NCBI GenBank assembly: GCA_958296195.1 | Contig: OY282455.1 | Span: 3,955,809-4,019,808 of the forward strand | Direction of reading: 5' to 3' | Length of the DNA: 64,000 nt | From: an uncultured Pseudomonadales bacterium | Lineage (GTDB): Bacteria > Pseudomonadota > Gammaproteobacteria > Pseudomonadales > Azotimanducaceae | Shown here: positions 17,079-25,221 of the stretch, in pieces | How the letters are laid out: each line of letters opens with the position of its first letter | Position numbering within the stretch: the first letter of the stretch is position 1 | The notes under the pieces: model-generated | The model's input: only the letters and a program-made list of their open reading frames with translations | The model's database searches: none | Told to the model about the DNA's origin: nothing | Made by a program: the position numbers and the translations under genes

Positions 17079-18824
17079 ATGCAAGCAAATCAAGCATCCT
17101 GGGACAGCTTGGCCAAGCGGCTCGCGGAGCAGGGCCAGCTGGACGCCGCCGCCCTCTCCGAGGCAGCCGCAGAGGCGCGCGCCAAAGGCCAACCCCTAAT
17201 CACCCATCTGGTGGACAGGTCGCGCCTAAGCGCCGGCGCCATCGCCACCGCCGCGATGCAGGCCTTCCAGCTGCCACTTTTGGATCTGGACGCCTTCGAT
17301 CTAGACGACATCCACGAAAGCCTCCTTGAGGGTGGGGCTTGGCGCAATCCGAACATTTTGCCCCTGATGCGGCGGGCGGATCGACTGTTTGTCGCCGTGG
17401 CCGACCCTGACGAACTTTCCGCACTCGAGGTCGTCGAGGCGCAGTCAGGGCTTCAGGTTGAACCTGTGCTAGTCGAACTGGACAAGCTCAAACGGGCGTT
17501 GGAGGAGATGCGCCGGTTCGGGCGGCTGGTCGGCACCGGACTCGGCGCCGCCTTGGAGGGGGGCTTGGAGAATCTGGATGAAGCAACCCTGGCCGTGGAA
17601 ACGGAACAGGAAAGCGAAGAATCCCTGAGCGCCGCCGCCGTGGAGGAAGCGCCCATTGTGCGTTTCGTCAACCGTGTGTTGCTTGACGCAGTGGCGGTTC
17701 GCGCTTCGGACGTCCACTTCGAGCCTTTCGAAACCTCCTACCGCATCCGCTTCCGAACCGACGGCATCCTGTCCGAAGCCATCAAGCCGCCGAAGCACTT
17801 GGGCCGTCGGTTGGCCGCTCGGCTTAAGGTGATGGCGCAGCTCAACATCGCCGAGCGGCGACTGCCCCAAGACGGACGGATCAAAATTCGGCTCTCCCCG
17901 TCCCAAGCCCTCGACCTGCGCGTGAACACCCTGCCCACCCTCTGGGGGGAGAAGATCGTGCTGCGCATCCTGGACCCCTCCACCGCCCGCCTCGGCATTG
18001 ATATCCTGGGCTTTGACGCCGACCAAAAGGGGTTGTTTGAAGAAGCCCTGCAGCGGCCGGACGGCATGATCCTGGTCACCGGCCCCACCGGCAGCGGCAA
18101 GACAGTAACCCTCTACGCCGGCATCAACGCCCTCAACACCCCCGAGCGAAACATCTCCACCGTTGAGGACCCGGTGGAGATCAATTTGGAGGGCATCAAC
18201 CAAGTCAACGTCAATCCCAAGGTGGGACTGGACTTCGCTTCCGCCTTGCGGGCCTTTTTGCGCCAAGACCCGGACGTGTTGATGGTGGGCGAAATTCGTG
18301 ACTTGGAGACCGCCGAAATCGCCGTCAAAGCCGCTCAAACCGGCCATCTGGTGCTTTCCACCCTGCACACCAACTCCGCCGCGGAAACCTTGACCCGCCT
18401 GCGCAACATCGGCATTCCGGCCTTCAACTTGGCGACTTCCGTGGCGCTCATCATCGCCCAGCGCTTGGCGCGGCGCCTTTGCCCCGAATGCAAGGAGCCT
18501 TTCAAGGCGTCCACGGCGCTGTTGCGGCGCGAGGGTTTTCCCGAAAGCCTAGTCGAAGCAACCCCTCATTTGTTCCAGCCCAACGCCCAAGGCTGCCCGG
18601 CCTGTCGCCAAGGCTACAGCGGGCGCGTTGGGGTCTATGAGGTGGTGAAGAACACTGCGGAGATCACCCAAATCGTCCTAGACGACGGCGACAGCTTGGC
18701 GCTGGCCGCCCAAGCCCGGCGGCAGGGCTTCGTGAGCCTAAGAACTGCAAGCCTAGCCAAGGTGGCCGACGGAACCATCAGTTTGGTCGAAGCCAACCGA
18801 ATCACCTCCGCTGGCAAATCCTGA
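17079..18824 (+). CDS. pilB: Type IV pilus extension ATPase PilB
   Basis: PilB is the cytoplasmic hexameric ATPase that powers pilus assembly. The 581 residues fit the family. Seen in order: an N-terminal GSPII_E N domain, the linker EEAPIVRFVNRVLLDAV, RASDVHFEPFETSYRIRFR, Walker A GPTGSGKTVTLYA, the Asp box STVEDPVEINLEGINQ, Walker B VLMVGEIRDLETAEIAVKAA, the His box TGHLVLSTLHTNSA, and the tetracysteine zinc site in RLCPECKEPF and GCPACRQGYSGRVGVYEV. It starts an operon pilB-pilC-pilD on the plus strand, divergent from the pilins. Confidence 0.97.
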   Translation: MQANQASWDSLAKRLAEQGQLDAAALSEAAAEARAKGQPLITHLVDRSRLSAGAIATAAMQAFQLPLLDLDAFDLDDIHESLLEGGAWRNPNILPLMRRADRLFVAVADPDELSALEVVEAQSGLQVEPVLVELDKLKRALEEMRRFGRLVGTGLGAALEGGLENLDEATLAVETEQESEESLSAAAVEEAPIVRFVNRVLLDAVAVRASDVHFEPFETSYRIRFRTDGILSEAIKPPKHLGRRLAARLKVMAQLNIAERRLPQDGRIKIRLSPSQALDLRVNTLPTLWGEKIVLRILDPSTARLGIDILGFDADQKGLFEEALQRPDGMILVTGPTGSGKTVTLYAGINALNTPERNISTVEDPVEINLEGINQVNVNPKVGLDFASALRAFLRQDPDVLMVGEIRDLETAEIAVKAAQTGHLVLSTLHTNSAAETLTRLRNIGIPAFNLATSVALIIAQRLARRLCPECKEPFKASTALLRREGFPESLVEATPHLFQPNAQGCPACRQGYSGRVGVYEVVKNTAEITQIVLDDGDSLALAAQARRQGFVSLRTASLAKVADGTISLVEANRITSAGKS

Positions 18825-18881
18825 TGCGCCGCCCAGCAAACCAGCGCCGGCATTCTCGCCGCAGCGCCACAGGAGGCCGGC

Positions 18882-20105
18882 ATGGCCGGTGAAGCCACCT
18901 ACGTTTGGGAAGGCACTGACAGGAACGGGCAGCCTAGCAAGGGTGAAGTCGCCAGCAGCAGCCCCGCCATCGCCAAGGCCATGCTGCTTCGCCAAGGCGT
19001 CAAACCCAGCCGCATCCGCCGCAAGCCTAGGGAGTTGCCAGGGTTGTCCTGGGGGCAAGGCGCTGCGCCCAACGCCAAGGACATTGCGGCCTTCACCCGG
19101 CAGGTGGCCACCATGATGCAGGCCGGAGCGCCTCTGGTGCGATCCTTTGAGATCATTGCCGACGGCTTCAGCAAGCCGAGAATGCGCCGGCTGGTGTTGG
19201 CGGTGCGGGACCGCGTCGCCGGCGGCGACAGCTTCGCTTCCGCCCTGCGTCAACACCCGCAGCATTTCGACGCGCTGTTTTGCAGCCTGATCGACGCTGG
19301 CGAACAGGCTGGCGCCTTGGAGACCATGCTGGACCAAGTGGCCGGCTACCAGGAGAAGATCCAATCCCTGAAGGCGAAGGTGAGGAAGGCCATGACCTAC
19401 CCTGCGGCGGTGGTGCTGGTGGCCATCGTCGTGGCCGGCATCCTGCTGGTCGAAGTGGTGCCGCGCTTTGAGGAAGTGTTCGCCGGTTTCGGCGCGGAGC
19501 TACCCGTTTTCACGCGGATGGTCATCAACCTTTCGGAGTTCGTGCAGGCTTGGTGGCTGCCGATACTCATTGCCTTGGGCGTCGTCATCGGGTTGTTGCG
19601 GCTGGGATTCACCCGCAGCCCTCCCCTGCGCCGCGCATTCGACGTTCTTGCCTTGAAGATGCCGGTGGCGGGGGGCATCATCGAAATGACCGTGGTTGCC
19701 CGCTGCGCACGAACCCTAGCCACCACCTTCGCGGCCGGCGTTCCCTTGATTGACGCCCTCGGTTCGGTGGCCGGCGCCGCCGGCAATCGGCTGTTTGAGG
19801 AAGCCCTCATGAAAGTTCGGGAGGAGGTGTCCGCCGGGCACCCGTTGAACGCGGCAATGGCCAGCACGAAGCGCTTTCCCGGCCTAGTGGTGCAGATGAC
19901 GATGATCGGCGAGGAAGCCGGCGCCTTGGACGACATGCTGGCCAAGGCCGCCGCCCACTATGAGGAGCAGGTGGACAATCGAGTCGAAAACCTAACTTCG
20001 CTGATGGAGCCGCTGATCATGGCTGTGCTCGGCGTGTTGATAGGCGGCCTCATCATCGCCATGTACATGCCCATCTTCCAGCTTGGGGCGGCGGTGGGCG
20101 GCTGA
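18882..20105 (+). CDS. pilC: Type IV pilus inner-membrane platform protein PilC
   Basis: PilC is the polytopic membrane protein that couples the PilB motor to pilin insertion. The 407 residues and the duplicated T2SSF domain are standard. The N-terminal part reads YVWEGTDRNGQPSKGEV. The first repeat contains FTRQVATMMQAGAPLVRSFEI, the second CARTLATTFAAGVPLIDALGS. Transmembrane segments are seen near residues 170-190 (VVLVAIVVAGILLVEVVPRF), 215-235 and 375-400 (IMAVLGVLIGGLIIAMYMPI). It lies 57 bp after pilB. Confidence 0.96.
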   Translation: MAGEATYVWEGTDRNGQPSKGEVASSSPAIAKAMLLRQGVKPSRIRRKPRELPGLSWGQGAAPNAKDIAAFTRQVATMMQAGAPLVRSFEIIADGFSKPRMRRLVLAVRDRVAGGDSFASALRQHPQHFDALFCSLIDAGEQAGALETMLDQVAGYQEKIQSLKAKVRKAMTYPAAVVLVAIVVAGILLVEVVPRFEEVFAGFGAELPVFTRMVINLSEFVQAWWLPILIALGVVIGLLRLGFTRSPPLRRAFDVLALKMPVAGGIIEMTVVARCARTLATTFAAGVPLIDALGSVAGAAGNRLFEEALMKVREEVSAGHPLNAAMASTKRFPGLVVQMTMIGEEAGALDDMLAKAAAHYEEQVDNRVENLTSLMEPLIMAVLGVLIGGLIIAMYMPIFQLGAAVGG

Positions 20106-20274
20106 AATGAAGGCACCAGGCAACATAATTTGCGATAAGTTGGGAGCATTGGCGAAGCCGGCCGCCGCAATTGGGGGAACCAACCCCCGACGCGGCGGAC
20201 GGGCGACAGGCCGGAAACACTGTCGAAGAAGGTCGCACCGATTGCAGGGGTGAAGGCTGCCGGACGAATGAATC

Positions 20275-21264
20275 ATGCAGATTAGCGCCGCCGGGCTTGG
20301 CTTGGGCCTTTGGCTGCTTTGCATTGGCTTATGCGTCGGCAGCTTCCTCAACACGGTGATCCACCGGCTGCCGCTGATGCTGCACCGCCAATGGCGCCGG
20401 GAGATCGAAGCCCATTCGGAAAACGCGCCGGCGGATGCGGCGGAAGTCGATCAAGGCAAGCCCCTTGCGGCAACCTTGGAGCCCGAGGGCGCGAAAGCCG
20501 CCGACCGGGCCGCAACCCAACCCCAAGGCAACAACTCCGCTTCGGCACCGCATCTTGAGAGTGCGCATTCAGCCGACGAACCGATTGGGCGGTTCAACCT
20601 GATGCGGCCCCGCTCCCACTGCCCCGCCTGCCGGCGGCCCATCAAGGCCGTTGAGAACATCCCCGTTCTCAGCTGGCTGTGGTTGCGCGGCAAATGCGCT
20701 AGCTGCGCCGCATCCATCAGCTTACGCTATCCGCTTGTGGAAACCCTCGGCGCCGCCGCCGCTTTGTGGGCCGTGGCGGCGTTCGGCTTGACTTGGCTGG
20801 CCTTGGCGGCGGCGGTTTACGCTTGGGCCTTGATCGCCCTAGCCGGCACCGATTTGGAAACCGGCCTGCTGCCGGATCAAATCACCCTGCCTCTGATGTG
20901 GCTGGGCCTGCTGGTCAACTTGGGCGATGGCCTGACGCCCCTTGCTTGGGCGGTGATCGGCGCGGCGGCCGGCTACCTCTCCCTCTGGTCCCTATACTGG
21001 GCTTTCAAGCTGGCCACCGGCAAGGAGGGCATGGGCTACGGAGACTTCAAGCTGCTCGCCGCCATCGGCGCCTGGCTGGGCTGGCAAGCCTTGCCGGCCG
21101 TGGCGCTGTTGGCCGCCGCCGCCGGCCTGCTCTACGCGCTGACGGCCATCCTCCTAGGCCGCCGCACCCGCCGCCAACCCATCCCCTTCGGCCCCTTCCT
21201 AGCCGCCGCCGGCTGGGCCGCCCTGATCTGGCGGGAGCAGACCGCCGCCCTGCTGGGCGCTTGA
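20275..21264 (+). CDS. pilD: Prepilin peptidase / N-methyltransferase PilD
   Basis: PilD is a bifunctional inner-membrane enzyme that cuts the leader of prepilins and methylates the new N-terminus. There is an N-terminal membrane segment, the paired zinc motif CPACRRPI and CASCAASI, and the two catalytic aspartates in GTDLETGLLPDQITLPL and MGYGDFKLLAAIGAWLG. At 329 residues it is longer than the usual 260-290. The extra length is a polar Ala/Glu/Gln-rich stretch of about 60 residues between the first membrane segment and the CxxC domain (about residues 42-105). The usual downstream coaE is missing; an unrelated ATPase gene follows instead. Confidence 0.95.
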   Translation: MQISAAGLGLGLWLLCIGLCVGSFLNTVIHRLPLMLHRQWRREIEAHSENAPADAAEVDQGKPLAATLEPEGAKAADRAATQPQGNNSASAPHLESAHSADEPIGRFNLMRPRSHCPACRRPIKAVENIPVLSWLWLRGKCASCAASISLRYPLVETLGAAAALWAVAAFGLTWLALAAAVYAWALIALAGTDLETGLLPDQITLPLMWLGLLVNLGDGLTPLAWAVIGAAAGYLSLWSLYWAFKLATGKEGMGYGDFKLLAAIGAWLGWQALPAVALLAAAAGLLYALTAILLGRRTRRQPIPFGPFLAAAGWAALIWREQTAALLGA

Positions 21265-21478
21265 CGCGCCGCACTGGTTCAAGACTCACACCCAGAACGG
21301 ACCCAGCGCATCAACCGCGGCCCCTCGCCTACCGCTGCGCTTCCAAGCGGAGGTGACCGCAGCCGTTGGCTTTCTCAAGCATCAGCGCTTGCAGAGGATT
21401 ACGCAGCTTGCGCGGTCGGTCGCGGAGGATTCATAGCGCTTTGCTGAACTGGCTTAATGCGATGCCGCAATGCCATAA

Positions 21479-21545
21479 TTCCCGGTTTATCGGGAACATA
21501 ATATATTGGAACGCAAAATACTGTTCCCTAAAAATAGGTTCCAAT
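21479..21545 (+). promoter_or_regulatory. AT-rich upstream region with nested inverted repeats
   Basis: Within the 311-bp gap 21265-21575, the last 100 bp turns AT-rich and carries TTCCCG-gtttat-CGGGAA (21479-21496). It is followed by ATTGGAAC (21505-21512) paired with GTTCCAAT (21538-21545), and inside that pair a further GTTCC at 21523. The repeated GGAAC/GTTCC units just ahead of an ATPase gene look like operator sites. No regulator is identified. The rest of the gap holds nothing I can name. Confidence 0.5.
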
Positions 21546-21575
21546 AACTTCGGATAGAGGCTAGAATTCGCCGTC

Positions 21576-22727
21576 ATGGCCTCCGAACTCAACCTATTTC
21601 CGCTTGGCGTGGCCACCGGGGCGGCCCACTGCAACCGCACGGTGGAGCAGGCCGACCTGAAGCGCAACATCCTTGCCGGCGACCACACTTGGCTGTGGGG
21701 CCGCCGCCGGATGGGCAAAACCAGCCTTATCGAACAAGTTACAAAGGACCTCGCCCAAAGCAGGCGCAACGTGACTACGGCGACCATTGATCTGCTCGTC
21801 GTGCATGACGCCGAAGACTTTGCAGCGCGGCTGCGAGCAGCGGTGGAGCGGCTCAGCGCCCAATTCGTACCGCGGAACCGAAAATCCGGCGGCAAGCTGG
21901 CTGAGGCGTTCAGCACCCTGAAACCGCAGTTCTCCTTCAGCGCAATGGGGCTGGCCGTGAAGTTGGCGGCACCGGCGCAAGTAGTGCAGGGCGTTGCCGA
22001 ACTACTGCAGGGGCTTGACCGGGCGGCCGCTCTGCATAGTCGCCGGGCCCTAGTGGTGCTCGACGAGTTTCAGCAACTCAGCCAGCTTCAATCCGGCACC
22101 CAGCGCAGTTTGGAAGGGGCGGTCCGGCACGCAGTGGAGAGGGCTCAAAACGTCACCTACATCTTTGCGGGCAGCCAAAGGCACCTGTTGGCCTCAATGT
22201 TCGAAGACGAAGACCGTCCCCTGTACCGCCTGTGCAGAAAAATGACGCTTGAGCGTATCGGCGGCGCTGACTATCGAGACTTCCTGCGCCAAGCCAGCGC
22301 CCGCTGGCCCAGCCCCATCACGAACGCCGCCATCGACCTGATACTGGCCGTCACCGCCCGGCACCCCTATTACGTCAACGCCCTCTGCGCCCGTCTGTGG
22401 GGCGGCAAGCGCCCGCCGTCGCCAGCCGCAGTCAAAGCCGCTTGGGTCCGCATAGTCGATGAGGACAAACGCCTCGCCGCCAACCGGCTACTGCGCCTGC
22501 CGCCAAGCCAACGCGCCCTGCTGAAGGCCATTGCCCTGGCCGCAGGCGGCGTCCGCCATCCGGCGTCACTCGAGTTTTTAGCTCCCCTGCGGTTGCCAAC
22601 CTCCACCGGCAACCGCGCTAAGGAGGCACTGGAGCAGGAGGACTTCATCCGTCAGGAGGACGACGGGCACTGGACCTTGGTGGACCCGGTGATGGCCGAC
22701 TATCTTCGGGAGATTGTTCCGAAGTGA
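21576..22727 (+). CDS. AAA-type ATPase (archaeal-type ATPase family)
   Basis: A 383-residue P-loop ATPase. Walker A is HTWLWGRRRMGKTSLIEQV (about residues 42-60) and Walker B is RALVVLDEFQQL (about 155-166), followed by a sensor-like IFAGSQRHLLASMF. The C-terminal part contains a winged-helix-like region (LPPSQRALLKAIALAAGGV to DGHWTLVDPVMADYLREI). This layout matches the ATPase_2/archaeal ATPase group related to STAND proteins, many of which have no known role and some of which occur in mobile or defence loci. It is a single gene, flanked by inverted repeats upstream and by a convergent gene downstream, and sits where coaE would normally follow pilD. Function unknown. Confidence 0.75.
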   Translation: MASELNLFPLGVATGAAHCNRTVEQADLKRNILAGDHTWLWGRRRMGKTSLIEQVTKDLAQSRRNVTTATIDLLVVHDAEDFAARLRAAVERLSAQFVPRNRKSGGKLAEAFSTLKPQFSFSAMGLAVKLAAPAQVVQGVAELLQGLDRAAALHSRRALVVLDEFQQLSQLQSGTQRSLEGAVRHAVERAQNVTYIFAGSQRHLLASMFEDEDRPLYRLCRKMTLERIGGADYRDFLRQASARWPSPITNAAIDLILAVTARHPYYVNALCARLWGGKRPPSPAAVKAAWVRIVDEDKRLAANRLLRLPPSQRALLKAIALAAGGVRHPASLEFLAPLRLPTSTGNRAKEALEQEDFIRQEDDGHWTLVDPVMADYLREIVPK

Positions 22728-22858
22728 AACGCCGGCCTGCTCGGTTGCGACACCTTGCCACCCGCAACAACCGGCAGGAAGCCCCTACGCGACATCCGCA
22801 CGGCCTTGGCTTAAGGAACCGCTGGCAAGCTGGAGCCTAGCTCCGCCGCAAGGCCGGG

Positions 22859-23359
22859 CTACAGATCAACCGGAACCGCCCGAACCTCCACCTGCAGACG
22901 CCGGCCGACGGGCCTGCTCCGCATGCGCGCCACATAGGATACGCCGTCGTATTCGTAGCGCACGTCGTAACCGACCAGCCGCTCCTCCACTTCGCGCTCC
23001 ATGCGGCATCCGCTGAGGCCGCCGCGCCGGTTGCGGTTCTCAATGTCCCGCGCAACGCTGGCGCCCAAGGCGGCACCGGCGATTTCGCCGATGGCACCGT
23101 CTTCGTGGATTTCGTTGCCCACCACGGCACCGACAATGGCGCCGACGATTTCCGGCGTGGCGGAGCCAGGGCCGTCGTTGACCGCGCCGCCGCCCGAGCA
23201 AACCCTTCGCGACGGCAGTTCGACGACCTCGTAGGCCTCCTCCACCCTTTCGATATTGGCCCATCGGACCGGCCCGGAAGCCTCATAAGCCCCGGCTCCA
23301 GCCCAAGCGGGCCATGACAGCAACGCCGCAAACCCAGTCAAAGCCATACGAATCTTCAT
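22859..23359 (-). CDS. Glycine-zipper 2TM domain envelope protein
   Basis: A 166-residue secreted protein with a signal peptide (MKIRMALTGFAALLSWPAWA, cut near AWAGA). A glycine-zipper membrane hairpin follows: EIVGAIVGAVVGNEIHEDG then AIGEIAGAALGASVARDI, as in SlyB and rickettsial 17-kDa antigens. It has no lipobox Cys. The C-terminal part YDVRYEYDGVSYVARMRSRP is the usual short beta domain of this group. The ATG at 23359 has GAGG 6 nt upstream and is preferred over those at 23371 and 23407. It likely acts in outer-membrane stability or stress; this is family-level inference. Confidence 0.82.
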   Translation of the reverse strand: MKIRMALTGFAALLSWPAWAGAGAYEASGPVRWANIERVEEAYEVVELPSRRVCSGGGAVNDGPGSATPEIVGAIVGAVVGNEIHEDGAIGEIAGAALGASVARDIENRNRRGGLSGCRMEREVEERLVGYDVRYEYDGVSYVARMRSRPVGRRLQVEVRAVPVDL

Positions 23360-23558
23360 GGAACGCCTCATAAATTGATGTTTGTGGTTGCTGACTTTAT
23401 GGAGCACCTACTCTGAACGCAACCTTAACGGGATGAGTCAGCAGGTCCCGGTGATGGGTTCAGCAGGAACGAGGGCCTTGGCAACCAGACGGTGCGATTG
23501 CGGGAGCGAGGGGCGGCAGGGCGGATTTCCCCGGGTGGTGGAGAAGACTATCTCCGTT

Positions 23559-23584
23559 GGTGCGACAGCCTGTGTCGCATCAAG
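23559..23584. repeat. 26-bp direct repeat, left copy (contains palindrome)
   Basis: The repeat reads ggTGCGACA, five variable bases, TGTCGCATCAAG. It contains a perfect 7-bp inverted repeat (23561-23567 and 23573-23579). The stop codon of the WYL gene lies inside it. An identical layout in the same orientation occurs at 26404-26429, so the pair brackets a three-gene cassette. The sites could be operators, recombination sites, or both. Confidence 0.75.
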
Positions 23585-24530
23585 AAGGGAGTTCGGCGGC
23601 TGGCTCCTTCCGAATTTCACTGATGTCCGCACCGAACCCTAGAAGCCACTTCTCCAACTCAAACGTATCCTCCACCGTGGCCGTTACCTCCAGTTCATCC
23701 CCAACCTCCCTAACCTCCTGGTCTGTGGACAGCGGCGTTTCGAGCAGGTGTGCGCCGGCGCCCTTCCGCACTCTGAAGCGCAGCCTAATGCGCCCTTGCG
23801 AGCCAAGCCCGAATTGGCCCTCCGCATCAAATCTCCGCAGGTCAAACTCCGGCGGACGATCAAACCTAAGGGTCAGCGCCTTGGCGGAAGTGATGCGCTG
23901 CAGCGCCAACGTGCGGTCGTCGTCATAATCTCGATACCGGCAAGCCAAGTAGAGCCTTGGGCCTTTCTGAGCCAAGCCCAAGGGCATCACTTCGCCAGTG
24001 GTGCGACGACCGCTCTTGTTCTCATAGCAAACCCGCAGCCAACGATCCTCATACAGTGCGTTGCTGACTTCCTCGAACACCCCAGGCGCTATTTTCGGCG
24101 GCAACAGTGGTTGGGTTTCACTGACAGAGCGGACTTTTGACAGCCAGTCCTTGCCTTGCGCACGGCTTTCCTCGGGCACCAAATTATACCTAGCCTGCTC
24201 AAAGAAACCCTGCATGGACTTCATCAAGCCGGCGGGCAGCAGATTGCGAAGCTGTTGCTCCGCCAACGCAAGCAACACCGACTGCTGCTCCGTCAGCATA
24301 GGCAGGCAAAACCCCTTCGCATCCGACCGCCATCGATACCCATACGGTTTGGAGCGATCGTCCCGCTCGATTCCAAATTGCTCGCTTAACGCCTCAAGCT
24401 GCCGCTGAACGGTGCGCAAGTCCCGGTCAAAGCCCGCTGCACATAGTTGCTCGTGCAACTGCGACGCTGTCACTTTGCGATTCTTAGGAATACGCCGAAG
24501 CAATTCAAGCGTGAAAATTACTGCTTCCAT
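23580..24530 (-). CDS. WYL-domain transcriptional regulator
   Basis: The N-terminal helix-turn-helix reads VTASQLHEQLCAAGFDRDLRT then VQRQLEALSEQFGI. The central WYL domain runs about residues 130-220 (LRVCYENKSGRRTTGEVMPL, GPRLYLACRYRDYDDDRTLA, LQRITSA), with the basic and aromatic residues that mark ligand-binding WYL folds. A C-terminal extension (WCX-like) contains VEDTFELEKWLLGFGADI. About 316 residues, typical. WYL regulators of the BrxR/CapW type repress phage-defence genes by binding inverted repeats; whether this one does is inference. It is last in a minus-strand set behind a HhH-GPD-like gene (56-bp gap) and ends inside the 26-bp repeat. The ATG at 24530 is chosen over 24554 on the basis of the AGGGGGG upstream. 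Confidence 0.85.
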   Translation of the reverse strand: MEAVIFTLELLRRIPKNRKVTASQLHEQLCAAGFDRDLRTVQRQLEALSEQFGIERDDRSKPYGYRWRSDAKGFCLPMLTEQQSVLLALAEQQLRNLLPAGLMKSMQGFFEQARYNLVPEESRAQGKDWLSKVRSVSETQPLLPPKIAPGVFEEVSNALYEDRWLRVCYENKSGRRTTGEVMPLGLAQKGPRLYLACRYRDYDDDRTLALQRITSAKALTLRFDRPPEFDLRRFDAEGQFGLGSQGRIRLRFRVRKGAGAHLLETPLSTDQEVREVGDELEVTATVEDTFELEKWLLGFGADISEIRKEPAAELPS

Positions 24531-24586
24531 CCCTTCGCCCCCCTTTGCGCCCATTTTTCATAGCATCTCGAATCACTTTGCATAGG

Positions 24587-25183
24587 TCAAACCTTCGATC
24601 TCCTCCACTCCCAAAGCACAGCGTCCACCTTGTGCTTTGTCATCTTGTATTCCTTGGCTAGAAAAGCAGCAAGTTCGTCAACGGTTCTTGCAGAGCAGCG
24701 CTTAGCGCACCACCGAAGATGTACATCATCCTTGGCTACATCCGCCAAGCCTATGTTTTTAGCAAGGTGCTTTTTGGTAATATCCCCAATCCAAGGCAAT
24801 TCCTTCAACGCATCCATGCCCTCTCTTTCAACGCGCACCTTGAACCGACCCCAACCCTCTTTATGAACGATCTTCGCGCCCTTCAAGAAACCGTCGGCTT
24901 TTTTCTTGTTTTTGATGGGCAGGTTCTTTGGATCAACCGGTTTCATACGCGCAACAGCTTCAGGTTTGAACCGCTTAAACACTTTTTTTATATCCTTAAA
25001 GCAGTCTTCCACTCTCGCAACCTTGAAGCCGCATGTGAATACAACCCAGCAATATTCAGCTAGGAATGCCTTTTCATCGAGCTTCCGCCACACCTGAACT
25101 CTGTCGATGTCGGCCCAATCAGCCCCATCACCAACTGCGACCAAGGCTTCCTTGAACATCTTTCTAGCCGCTTTCTTCTTCAC
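24587..25183 (-). CDS. HhH-GPD-like protein, possible DNA glycosylase
   Basis: A 198-residue basic protein. Residues about 128-165 read LKELPWIGDITKKHLAKNIG then LADVAKDDVHLRWCAKR. This has the helix-hairpin-helix LPxIG turn followed at the right distance by a D-x-H-L/V-x-R segment, the position of the catalytic Asp in HhH-GPD base-excision glycosylases. The first 90 residues are helical and rich in Lys, with aromatic and Cys residues (FLAEYCWVVFTCGFKVARVE). The fold call is from motif order only; the substrate is unknown. The base composition is AT-richer than the surroundings, a sign of transfer. It lies in a row with the WYL gene and the gene at 25222, with short gaps. Confidence 0.6.
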   Translation of the reverse strand: MKKKAARKMFKEALVAVGDGADWADIDRVQVWRKLDEKAFLAEYCWVVFTCGFKVARVEDCFKDIKKVFKRFKPEAVARMKPVDPKNLPIKNKKKADGFLKGAKIVHKEGWGRFKVRVEREGMDALKELPWIGDITKKHLAKNIGLADVAKDDVHLRWCAKRCSARTVDELAAFLAKEYKMTKHKVDAVLWEWRRSKV

Positions 25184-25221
25184 TGGGTTCTCCCTGCAAA
25201 ATGCGATTCTGGACCATGTCC

